Shown here one piece after another: positions 16,794-24,617 of a stretch of DNA of 64,000 nt; positions within the stretch are counted from its first letter, which is position 1, and every line of letters begins with the position of its first letter. The position numbers and the translations under genes are program-made. The notes beneath the pieces were generated by a model. The model made no database searches. It had not been told where the DNA came from and saw nothing but the letters and a program-made list of their open reading frames with translations. The DNA comes from Allotamlana fucoidanivorans (GTDB lineage: Bacteria; Bacteroidota; Bacteroidia; Flavobacteriales; Flavobacteriaceae), in the NCBI RefSeq assembly GCF_045788535.1, contig NZ_CP074074.1, positions 1,240,001-1,304,000 on the forward strand. The letters are read 5' to 3'.

Positions 16794-18032
16794 ATGAAAA
16801 CGTTAAAAACACTTATAAAAACGATCTTTATTCTTAGTGCTTTATGTTTGACACTAACAGGTCACACACAAGAATTAGAAGCATTAATACAGGATGCTTT
16901 AAAAAACAGCCCAGAGATTCAGGCGTTTGAGTTGAAACATCAGGCAGTTAAGGAAAGTATCAATGAAGCCAATACAATACCAAATACTCAAGTGGCTGTT
17001 GGTTATTTTGTTAGTGAACCCGAAACAAGAACAGGAGCGCAACGTTTTAAAATTTCGGCTATGCAAATGTTACCATCATTTGGTGAAATCACAGCACGAG
17101 AAAACTACATTAATACATTATCAGATGCCGTATATGAAGATGTGGTTATTGCGAAAAGAAAATTGGTTGTTGCTGTTTCACAATCCTATTACAATTTATA
17201 CGCTCTAAAGAAAAAACAAACTGTTTTAGATGACAATATAACCTTACTTAAAACCTATGAAACCTTGGCATTAACCGCTGTTGAAGTAGGTAAAGCTTCG
17301 GCAGTAGCTGTTTTGCGATTGCAAATGCGCCAAAATGAATTGCAGCAGGTAAAACAAATTATGGAACAAGATTATTTGGCAGAACGCACCAAATTCAATA
17401 AGCTGCTACATAGAGATAAAAACAAACAGGTTATTGTTGTTGATAGCCTAAGTGTACCTTTAACCGACGCTTTATTTGATTCTGAAAATTTAAGGGTGCA
17501 CCCCGAATTGTTAAAGTATGACAGGCTTTACAATTCAATAGAACAGTCTGAGTTATTGAATAAAAAAGAGCGCAACCCCATGTTAGGATTTGGCTTGGAT
17601 TACATAGCAGTTGATGAAAGGCCTAATATGGATTTTAGTGATAATGGAAAAGATATTTTGATGCCTATGGTTTCGGTATCCATCCCTATTTTTAGTAGTA
17701 AATACGCCTCAAAAACCAAACAGAACGCATTAAAACAACAAGAAGTTTTATTACAAAAAGAGAATCGATTAAATGTGTTAGAAACATTACTTGATGAAGC
17801 TATTAAGCAAACAAACGCGGCAAGGATTAGCTACAATACACAAGTAAATAATTTAAAACAAGCTAAAGATGCCGAGACTATTTTAATAAAAAGCTATGAA
17901 ACTGGAACAATTGATTTTACAGATGTTTTAGATATTCAAGAATTACAATTAAAATTTCAAATAAGTCAAATAGACGCTATTAAAAGCTACTATTTGCAAA
18001 GAACAGTTATTAATTATTTAACCAAACAGTAA
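16794..18032 (+). CDS. CusC-like outer membrane efflux protein (TolC family)
   Basis: 412 residues with a signal peptide (ends near LTGHTQE) and the TolC-type pattern of two related halves rich in long coiled-coil helices. Examples are SINEANTIPNTQVAVGYF, ENLRVHPELLKYDRLYNSIEQ and the late YETGTIDFTDVLDIQELQL. It supplies the outer-membrane channel for the CusA/CusB pump. It starts 2 bp after the cusA stop and ends 2 bp before copA, so the genes are tightly coupled. Confidence 0.87.
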   Translation: MKTLKTLIKTIFILSALCLTLTGHTQELEALIQDALKNSPEIQAFELKHQAVKESINEANTIPNTQVAVGYFVSEPETRTGAQRFKISAMQMLPSFGEITARENYINTLSDAVYEDVVIAKRKLVVAVSQSYYNLYALKKKQTVLDDNITLLKTYETLALTAVEVGKASAVAVLRLQMRQNELQQVKQIMEQDYLAERTKFNKLLHRDKNKQVIVVDSLSVPLTDALFDSENLRVHPELLKYDRLYNSIEQSELLNKKERNPMLGFGLDYIAVDERPNMDFSDNGKDILMPMVSVSIPIFSSKYASKTKQNALKQQEVLLQKENRLNVLETLLDEAIKQTNAARISYNTQVNNLKQAKDAETILIKSYETGTIDFTDVLDIQELQLKFQISQIDAIKSYYLQRTVINYLTKQ

Positions 18033-18034
18033 TA

Positions 18035-20452
18035 ATGCAACACACCTATCATATACACGGCATGAGCTGCAATGGTTGTCGTAATCATGTAGAAGAAACA
18101 CTTTTAAAAGTTACGGGTGTTTCTAAGGCTATGGTAAATCTTGAAAAAGCCGAAGCAACTATTGAAATGAAACAACATATACCTTTAGCAAAGTTTCAAA
18201 AGTCTTTAAAAGACGATGGTGGTAGATATAGTATACACAATCAAGGAGAACAGCAGCATCATTTAGAACCTAAAAAGGAAAAACAACCTCAAGGAAAAAG
18301 CACAGGTACGTTTTATTGCCCTATGCAATGCGAAGGAGATAAAACCTATGACAAACAAGGAGATTGCCCCGTTTGTGGTATGGATTTAGTGCCACTTCAA
18401 GTAGACCTTTCTGCCGAAGATTCGTCTGCTAACGGGCAAGAAAGCACCTATAAACTGTTATTAAAAAAGTTTTGGGTAGCCAGTGTCTTTACATTGCCTG
18501 TTTTCTTAATTGCCATGAGTGACATGCTTGCTAATAACTCATTATATAGCATTATGAAACAACAATATTGGAATTGGGTACAGTTTGTTTTATCAATTCC
18601 AGTTGTTTTTTATGCGGCTTGGATGTTCTTTGAGCGTGCCTACCGAAGTATCAAAACTTGGCACCTTAACATGTTTACGCTTATAGGTATTGGCGCAGGT
18701 GTGGCCTGGTGTTTTAGTGTGTTCGGACTTGTCTTTCCAGATTTTTTTCCACAACAATTTAAAACCGAATCTGGTGCGGTACATGTCTATTTTGAGGCGA
18801 CAACAGTTATTTTAACATTAGTGCTTTTGGGTCAATTACTAGAAGCCCGTGCACATAATAAAACAAATTCTGCAGTTAAGGAATTGTTGAAGCTAGCACC
18901 TAACAAAGCAGTTAAAATGGTTGATGGTGAAGAAGTAGAAGTTGGTATTGATAGTATAGCATTACATGATATTCTTAAAGTTAAGCCAGGCGATAAAATC
19001 CCTGTAGATGGAACAATAACTGAAGGCGAATCTAGTATTGATGAATCTATGATTACTGGCGAGCCTATTCCAGTCATTAAAAAAATGGGAGACAAAGTAA
19101 GTAGCGGAACCATTAATGGCAACCAGTCGTTTTTAATAAAAGCAGAAAAAGTGGGGAGTGATACACTGCTTTCGCAAATCATTCACATGGTAAATGAAGC
19201 CAGTAGAAGTAGAGCACCTATTCAGAATTTAGCTGATAAAGTATCAGGGTATTTTGTACCCACTGTAGTTGCTATTTCAGTGCTTACCTTTATTTTTTGG
19301 GCTATTTGGGGCCCCGAACCCGCATATGTGTATGCTTTGGTTAATGCTATTGCGGTTTTAATTATTGCTTGTCCCTGTGCTTTAGGCTTGGCAACACCAA
19401 TGTCTGTCATGGTAGGTGTTGGTAAGGGGGCTCAAAATGGGGTGTTAATAAAAAATGCTGAAGCCCTTGAAAAAATGAATACAGTTAATACACTTATTGT
19501 TGATAAAACAGGAACCATGACTGAAGGCAAACCAACAGTTGAAAAAGTAGGTGTTTTAGATAGCGGTTTTACAGAAAGGGACATTCTACAATACATTGTT
19601 TCGCTCAATGCTCATAGTGAACATCCGCTAGCAGAAGCTACCGTTAAATACGGTAAAGTACATAATGTTAAAATACTTAAATCTTTTCACTTCAAAGCTA
19701 TTACAGGTAAAGGAGTTGAAGCTTCAATCAGTAATAACCATGTAGCTTTAGGCAATTCTAAAATGATGAGTTATGCACAAGTAGAAATGACCATTAATGT
19801 AATAGAAGCAGCTAAAACATTTCAGAAGCAAGGAAAAACGGTGTCTTTTTTGGCTCTTGATAAAAAAGTTGTGGGCTATGTGGTGATTGGTGATAAGCTA
19901 AAAGATACTAGTGCTAAAGCTGTTAAAGCATTGCAAAGTAAAGGGATTGATGTGATTATGTTAACAGGCGATAATCATAACACCGCACAAGCAGTAGCCT
20001 CAGAATTAAATCTTACCCATTTTAAAGCAGGTATGCTACCTGAAGATAAGCTTAAAGCGGTAGAAAAACTTCAAGCCAAAGGCAAAGTGGTGGCCATGGC
20101 TGGCGATGGTATTAATGATGCACCAGCCTTAGCCAAAAGTGATGTGGGTATCGCCATGGGTACAGGAACCGATGTAGCTATTGAAAGTGCCATGATAACT
20201 CTAATAAAGGGCGATTTACAAGGCCTAGTAAAAGCAAAATATTTGAGTGAAGCTGTCATGAAAAATATTAAGCAAAATCTATTTTTTGCACTTATTTACA
20301 ACGCCATAGGCGTGCCAATAGCAGCAGGTGTGTTATTTCCGTTTTTTGGCATTTTACTATCTCCTATGATAGCTGCTTTGGCCATGAGTTTTAGTTCGGT
20401 TTCGGTGATAACCAACGCGTTAAGATTAAGAACAATAAAAATAAGCACATGA
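18035..20452 (+). CDS. copA: Copper-translocating P1B-type ATPase
   Basis: 805 residues. Order of parts: one N-terminal HMA domain with GMSCNGC (Cys12, Cys15); a heavy-metal-binding Cys motif (YCPMQCEG..CPVCGMDLVP) at about 95-125; membrane helices with the ion-selecting CPC motif in IIACPCALGLATP; the phosphorylation site DKTGTMTEGKP; and the hinge GDGINDAPALAKSDVG. Actuator TGEP is present. It exports Cu(I) from cytoplasm to periplasm. Its place between CusC and CusB links cytoplasmic export with periplasmic expulsion. The stop overlaps the cusB start by 4 bp. Confidence 0.94.
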   Translation: MQHTYHIHGMSCNGCRNHVEETLLKVTGVSKAMVNLEKAEATIEMKQHIPLAKFQKSLKDDGGRYSIHNQGEQQHHLEPKKEKQPQGKSTGTFYCPMQCEGDKTYDKQGDCPVCGMDLVPLQVDLSAEDSSANGQESTYKLLLKKFWVASVFTLPVFLIAMSDMLANNSLYSIMKQQYWNWVQFVLSIPVVFYAAWMFFERAYRSIKTWHLNMFTLIGIGAGVAWCFSVFGLVFPDFFPQQFKTESGAVHVYFEATTVILTLVLLGQLLEARAHNKTNSAVKELLKLAPNKAVKMVDGEEVEVGIDSIALHDILKVKPGDKIPVDGTITEGESSIDESMITGEPIPVIKKMGDKVSSGTINGNQSFLIKAEKVGSDTLLSQIIHMVNEASRSRAPIQNLADKVSGYFVPTVVAISVLTFIFWAIWGPEPAYVYALVNAIAVLIIACPCALGLATPMSVMVGVGKGAQNGVLIKNAEALEKMNTVNTLIVDKTGTMTEGKPTVEKVGVLDSGFTERDILQYIVSLNAHSEHPLAEATVKYGKVHNVKILKSFHFKAITGKGVEASISNNHVALGNSKMMSYAQVEMTINVIEAAKTFQKQGKTVSFLALDKKVVGYVVIGDKLKDTSAKAVKALQSKGIDVIMLTGDNHNTAQAVASELNLTHFKAGMLPEDKLKAVEKLQAKGKVVAMAGDGINDAPALAKSDVGIAMGTGTDVAIESAMITLIKGDLQGLVKAKYLSEAVMKNIKQNLFFALIYNAIGVPIAAGVLFPFFGILLSPMIAALAMSFSSVSVITNALRLRTIKIST

Positions 20453-22215
20453 AAAAATATTTAGTTTATATAGGCGTATTGGCCTTAGGGCTCGCACTGG
20501 GTTGGGTATTTTTTGGTCATTCTTCTCTTGAAAACAAAACTCAGAATCATGATGAAGTTGTTAAAACAGATCAAATGTGGACCTGTTCTATGCATCCACA
20601 AATTATGCAGCCAGAAGCTGGCGATTGTCCTATTTGTGGTATGGATTTAATACCAGTTGAAGTAGGGGCAGATGGGTTAGGAGCTGATGCCTTTAAAATG
20701 ACAAAGAATGCTATGGCTCTGGCAAATATCCAAACTTCCATCGTTGGAAATGCTATGGTTGAAGGGAATACCATTAAACTTTCAGGAAAAATCGCTGAGA
20801 ATGAAGATGCCAATGTGGTACAAGCAAGTTATTTCTCTGGCAGAATTGAACGGTTAAATATAAGCTCCGTTGGGGAAAAGGTTAATAAAGGGCAGTTGTT
20901 AGCAACCATTTATTCGCCAGAACTTTTTTCGGCACAGCAGGAATTAATAACCGCTGCCTCTATTAAAGCATCGCAGCCAGAGTTGTATATAGCGGTTCGC
21001 AATAAATTAAAGCTTTGGAATATTTCGGACGACCAAATTAATCAAATTGAATCTTCTGGAAAAGTACAACATAACGTTCCCGTATATGCTACGGTTTCAG
21101 GAACAGTCTCTGAAAAATTGGTAGATCAAGGTGATTATGTCAAGCAAGGAGAAGCGCTGCTAAAGATTACAGACTTAAATACGGTTTGGGCTTTGTTTGA
21201 CCTGTATGAACATCAAATCGATTTAATAAAAGAAGGGCAGAATATTAGCATTACAACAAATACCTACCCAAACAAACCGTTTCACGAAAAAATCGATTTT
21301 ATTGAACCCACGTTGAACCCTTCAACCAGAACGGTTAAGATTCGTGTGGTTTTAAATAACACCACTAGAGTATTTAAACCTGGTATGTTTATAGAGGGGC
21401 TTGTTGAGGTTAAAAGGCAAAGTAAAGAGCCATTATTAACAATCCCAGTTTCTTCTGTTTTATGGACAGGAGAACGCTCTGTAGTGTATGTAAAGCTTAC
21501 TCCTGAAACACCCGTTTTTGAAATGCGTGAGGTAACACTTGGAAAACAAGTTGGAGCGCAATATGAAGTTATTGAAGGTTTAAATCATGGAGATGAAATA
21601 GTTGTTAACGGAACGTTTACGGTTGATGCTGCGGCACAATTGCAAGGTAAAAAATCGATGATGAATAAGGAAGGCGGAAAAACGAGGTCAGGACACGAAG
21701 CGCATTTAGGTATAGATCACAAGACTTTAAATAATACAGACTATACTAAACAGAATACCCGATTGGAAACACCTAGCCTATTTCAACAACAATTAAAAAA
21801 AGTATATGATAATTATATTGCCATTAAAGATGCTTTGGTACAGGATAATGTTAATAAAGCCTCTGAAAGTGCCAAAGATCTTTTAGTCAATTTAAGTCAG
21901 GTGGATATGAAGTTGTTGAAAAATGATGCTCACACACATTGGATGTCTCTTGAAAAAGAAATCAAATCTTCTACAGATTTAATTTCAAACACATCCAATA
22001 TAGAAATACAAAGAACTCATTTTAAACCGTTATCGGCACACTTAATTAGTGCTATTCAGTTATTTGGTATTAATGAAAAAGTGTATGTAGAGTTTTGTCC
22101 TATGGCAGATAACAATAAAGGTGCCTATTGGTTGAGTAAAGAAGCAAAAGTTATCAATCCTTATTTTGGAGATGATATGTTAACCTGCGGAGAACTAAAA
22201 CAAGTAATAGAATAA
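20449..22215 (+). CDS. cusB: CusB-like periplasmic adaptor with two metal domains
   Basis: 588 residues. An N-terminal membrane anchor/signal (about 3-24) is followed by a heavy-metal-binding motif (WTCSMHPQIMQPEAGDCPIC). The membrane-fusion core has lipoyl-like (VVQASYFSGRIERLN, QGDYVKQGEALLKI) and beta-barrel parts. A C-terminal extension of about 150 residues looks like a DUF3347 domain (FCPMADNNKGAYWL, SKEAKVINPYFGD). This end domain is seen in Bacteroidota adaptors and may bind metal. The protein would bridge CusA and CusC. Confidence 0.9.
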   Translation: MKKYLVYIGVLALGLALGWVFFGHSSLENKTQNHDEVVKTDQMWTCSMHPQIMQPEAGDCPICGMDLIPVEVGADGLGADAFKMTKNAMALANIQTSIVGNAMVEGNTIKLSGKIAENEDANVVQASYFSGRIERLNISSVGEKVNKGQLLATIYSPELFSAQQELITAASIKASQPELYIAVRNKLKLWNISDDQINQIESSGKVQHNVPVYATVSGTVSEKLVDQGDYVKQGEALLKITDLNTVWALFDLYEHQIDLIKEGQNISITTNTYPNKPFHEKIDFIEPTLNPSTRTVKIRVVLNNTTRVFKPGMFIEGLVEVKRQSKEPLLTIPVSSVLWTGERSVVYVKLTPETPVFEMREVTLGKQVGAQYEVIEGLNHGDEIVVNGTFTVDAAAQLQGKKSMMNKEGGKTRSGHEAHLGIDHKTLNNTDYTKQNTRLETPSLFQQQLKKVYDNYIAIKDALVQDNVNKASESAKDLLVNLSQVDMKLLKNDAHTHWMSLEKEIKSSTDLISNTSNIEIQRTHFKPLSAHLISAIQLFGINEKVYVEFCPMADNNKGAYWLSKEAKVINPYFGDDMLTCGELKQVIE

Positions 22216-22237
22216 ATAATAATTAAAAATTGAGAAC

Positions 22238-22678
22238 ATGAAAAAAGCAATGTTAAGTGTAGCTGTAATAGTAGCAATAGGGTTTACAAGTTGTAAAAAT
22301 AACACAAAAAAAGACGTAGAGACCTCAAATACAGCTGTATCAACAGAAGTAGCAATGATAAGCTTGTCCTTTGGGGTAAGAGGAAACTGTGGTATGTGTA
22401 AAAAAACCATTGAGAAAGCCGCTCATGGTGTAGATGGTGTAGAGCGTGCAAATTGGGATAAAAACAAGAAAATCATTGAGGTGTCTTTTGATGATACTGA
22501 AACAAATGAAATGGCTATTCACAACGCCATAGCAGCATCAGGGTATGATACCGAAAAAGTAGCAGGAAGCGAAGACGCTTATAAAAATTTACCCGACTGT
22601 TGTCAATATGACCATGATATGCTAATGAATCAATCGGGTGATATAAAAGCTGATGATTATACTAGTCAGGGTCATTAG
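22238..22678 (+). CDS. HMA-domain lipoprotein, periplasmic metal carrier
   Basis: 146 residues. The signal ends in the lipobox-like GFTSC, so a lipid anchor is likely. An HMA fold follows with the metal pair GNCGMCKKTIEKAAHGVDGV and the usual SFDDTETNEMAIHNAIAASGYD end. A Cys/His-rich tail (LPDCCQYDHDM) follows. It probably binds Cu(I) in the periplasm and hands it to the pump (inference from family and place). It is the last gene of the efflux operon and converges on a minus-strand trxB remnant that begins right after its stop. Confidence 0.85.
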   Translation: MKKAMLSVAVIVAIGFTSCKNNTKKDVETSNTAVSTEVAMISLSFGVRGNCGMCKKTIEKAAHGVDGVERANWDKNKKIIEVSFDDTETNEMAIHNAIAASGYDTEKVAGSEDAYKNLPDCCQYDHDMLMNQSGDIKADDYTSQGH

Positions 22679-22813
22679 CTAGTGAATCACTAAGTGTGTG
22701 GTAAAATACAATACTGGATTCATATTAGCACGAGCGGCGTAGATAGCGGCCGTATATCTAGCCGGGCCAGAACCTATGATTAAACATGTAACTTTTTCAA
22801 TTTCTTCTGGCAT
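22679..22813 (-). pseudogene. trxB: Thioredoxin reductase (trxB) N-terminal remnant
   Basis: A 44-codon reading frame starts MPEEIEKVTCLIIGSGPA and continues RYTAAIYAARANMNPVLY, then diverges and stops. The first 36 residues match the start of TrxB, where the FAD motif is GSGPAGYTAAIYAARA. Here the second Gly of that motif is Arg and the remaining roughly 280 codons are missing. It lies on the same strand as, and downstream of, the class V PLP enzyme gene, and its stop abuts the end of the copper operon. An intact copy must exist elsewhere if the enzyme is needed. Confidence 0.85.
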
Positions 22814-22917
22814 ACTTAAATTAATTTAAATTTATATCATTAGACTCGGAATACCCAATAGTACCATAAGAGGCAATAAATTAAGTTATTTCATCAACGA
22901 TATCTTTGCTTCCTGAC

Positions 22918-23074
22918 AATTACAGAAGGGTATATTCTTTTTGTATTTCCAAAATTTTCCCTTTATACCTGTGAATTATAGCCGTTATGGATTCTTCAGC
23001 CAAAAGTTGATTTGTTAAAGTTTTGTATAATACAATTTTTCTTGTAATCATTAAATGATTTCCCTTCTGTAATT
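22918..23074. repeat. Segment bounded by 13-bp inverted repeats
   Basis: AATTACAGAAGGG at 22918-22930 is repeated as its exact reverse complement at 23062-23074. The ends enclose about 130 bp. The right copy overlaps the stop codon of the class V enzyme gene and the left copy the stop of a 43-codon reading frame. The arrangement looks like a small non-autonomous element but no target duplication is evident. Confidence 0.4.
22920..23051 (-). CDS. Possible 43-residue small protein
   Basis: A short reading frame (start MITRKIVLYKTLTNQLL, end YKGKILEIQKEYTLL) between the class V enzyme gene and the trxB remnant, on the same strand. Charged, helix-forming composition and an AAGGGA stretch 9 bp before the ATG make it plausible. 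I recognise no family. It could be chance, or the scrap of a larger gene. Confidence 0.3.
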   Translation of the reverse strand: MITRKIVLYKTLTNQLLAEESITAIIHRYKGKILEIQKEYTLL

Positions 23075-24617
23075 ATAGCTTGAACCAATCTTTTATAATT
23101 TCCTTTTCAGGGGATATGTTCTCGGTATGGACATAATCATTTTTTAATGGATCATATTTATAATCTAATCCCCATATTTCAATATTTTTCGTTACCTCAT
23201 CTATGGCATCACAAATAAAAATGACTTCTTCATTTGTCATTGTGGGATGAATGGACATCCTAATCCATCCCGGTCTTTCCATTAGGCAACCTTCCAATAT
23301 TTTTTCTTCAATAGCTTTTGATGTGTCAAGATCTACATTTAAAAGGTAATGACCGTATGTGCCTGCACAAGAACAGCCACCTCTAGATTGTATGCCAAAT
23401 CGATCATTTAACAATTTTACGATAAGATTATAATGATAGCCTTCAATAAAGAAAGAGAAAACTCCGAGCCTATTTGTACATTCAGAAGCTAAAACCTTTA
23501 GTCGTTTGTTCTTTTCTAGTCTGTAAAAAATGTAATTGTTGAGTTCATGTTCTCTTTTTAAAATATTTTCAACACCCATTTCTTCCTTTAACCTAATTGC
23601 CAGCGAAATCTTTATAGCCTGAAGAAAACCTGGAGTGCCCCCATCTTCACGAGTTTCAATATCGTCTATATAATCATGATCTCCCCAAGGATTAGTGTAT
23701 GACACCGTTCCGCCACCTGGATTATCTGGCACCAAATTTTTGTATAATTTCTTATTAAAAATCAATACCCCTGAAGACCCTGGACCTCCTAAAAACTTAT
23801 GAGGAGAAAAGGTAATGGCATCTAAATATTCATCTTCATTCTCAGGATGCATATTGATATTAACATAAGGTGCGGAACACGCAAAATCCACAAAACAAAG
23901 TCCACCGTTTTGATGCATTATTCTAGCTATATCATGGTAATTGGTTCTAATACCCGTAACATTTGAACAACCAGTGATAGCTGCAATTTTTATTGGGAAT
24001 GATTGATGTTCGTCAATCGATTCTTTCAAGCTAGTTAAACATGGTAAACCGCTTTGATTGGAAGGTATCACAACAACTTTAGCAATGGTTTCCAACCATG
24101 ATGTTTGATTGGAGTGATGTTCCATATGAGAAACAAAAATAATAGGCCTTTTCTCCTCTGGAATTTGGGTATGATCTTTGAAATTTTCGTTCAGCTTGAT
24201 ACCCAAAATTCTTTGAAATTTGTTGATTGCACCTGTCATTCCTGTTCCAACGGTTAACAATGCATCATCGTCACTGGCATTTACATGTTTTTTAATAATG
24301 GTTCTTGCCACATGATAGGCATGAGTCATGGCCGAACCTGTAATAGATGTTTCTGTATGGGTGTTGGCAACAAATGGTCCAATTTCATTCAGAATTTTTT
24401 CTTCAATTGGTCTGTACAACCTACCGCTTGCCGTCCAGTCAGCATATAATATTTTTTTTCTGCCATAGGGTGAATCGAATTCATCATCTATGCCAACAAT
24501 ATGATCACGAAATTGAGCGAAATAATTCTCTAATTCAGAAGATTTTAATATTTTCTTCTGAAACACGTTTTTAATATTTTTCACAATAGATTTCATAACT
24601 GAATGGTTGCTATTCAT
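23073..24617 (-). CDS. Class V aminotransferase / cysteine desulfurase-like PLP enzyme
   Basis: 514 residues, about 100 more than SufS. Fold-type I motifs: HMEHHSNQTSW at about 164-174, Asp244 in FVDFACSAPY for the pyridine nitrogen, and PLP lysine Lys274 in TFSPHKFLGGPGSSG. The loop RGGCSCAGTYGH (Cys415, Cys417) sits where cysteine desulfurases carry the persulfide Cys. The substrate is uncertain; desulfurase or lyase activity on a sulfur amino acid would fit the redox genes around it (inference). The start overlaps the dsbD stop by 8 bp, so the two are coupled. A start at 24596 is also possible. Confidence 0.75.
   Translation of the reverse strand: MNSNHSVMKSIVKNIKNVFQKKILKSSELENYFAQFRDHIVGIDDEFDSPYGRKKILYADWTASGRLYRPIEEKILNEIGPFVANTHTETSITGSAMTHAYHVARTIIKKHVNASDDDALLTVGTGMTGAINKFQRILGIKLNENFKDHTQIPEEKRPIIFVSHMEHHSNQTSWLETIAKVVVIPSNQSGLPCLTSLKESIDEHQSFPIKIAAITGCSNVTGIRTNYHDIARIMHQNGGLCFVDFACSAPYVNINMHPENEDEYLDAITFSPHKFLGGPGSSGVLIFNKKLYKNLVPDNPGGGTVSYTNPWGDHDYIDDIETREDGGTPGFLQAIKISLAIRLKEEMGVENILKREHELNNYIFYRLEKNKRLKVLASECTNRLGVFSFFIEGYHYNLIVKLLNDRFGIQSRGGCSCAGTYGHYLLNVDLDTSKAIEEKILEGCLMERPGWIRMSIHPTMTNEEVIFICDAIDEVTKNIEIWGLDYKYDPLKNDYVHTENISPEKEIIKDWFKL

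Noticed and set aside
18832..19182. 116-codon minus-strand frame
   Set aside because: Antisense to the actuator region of CopA.
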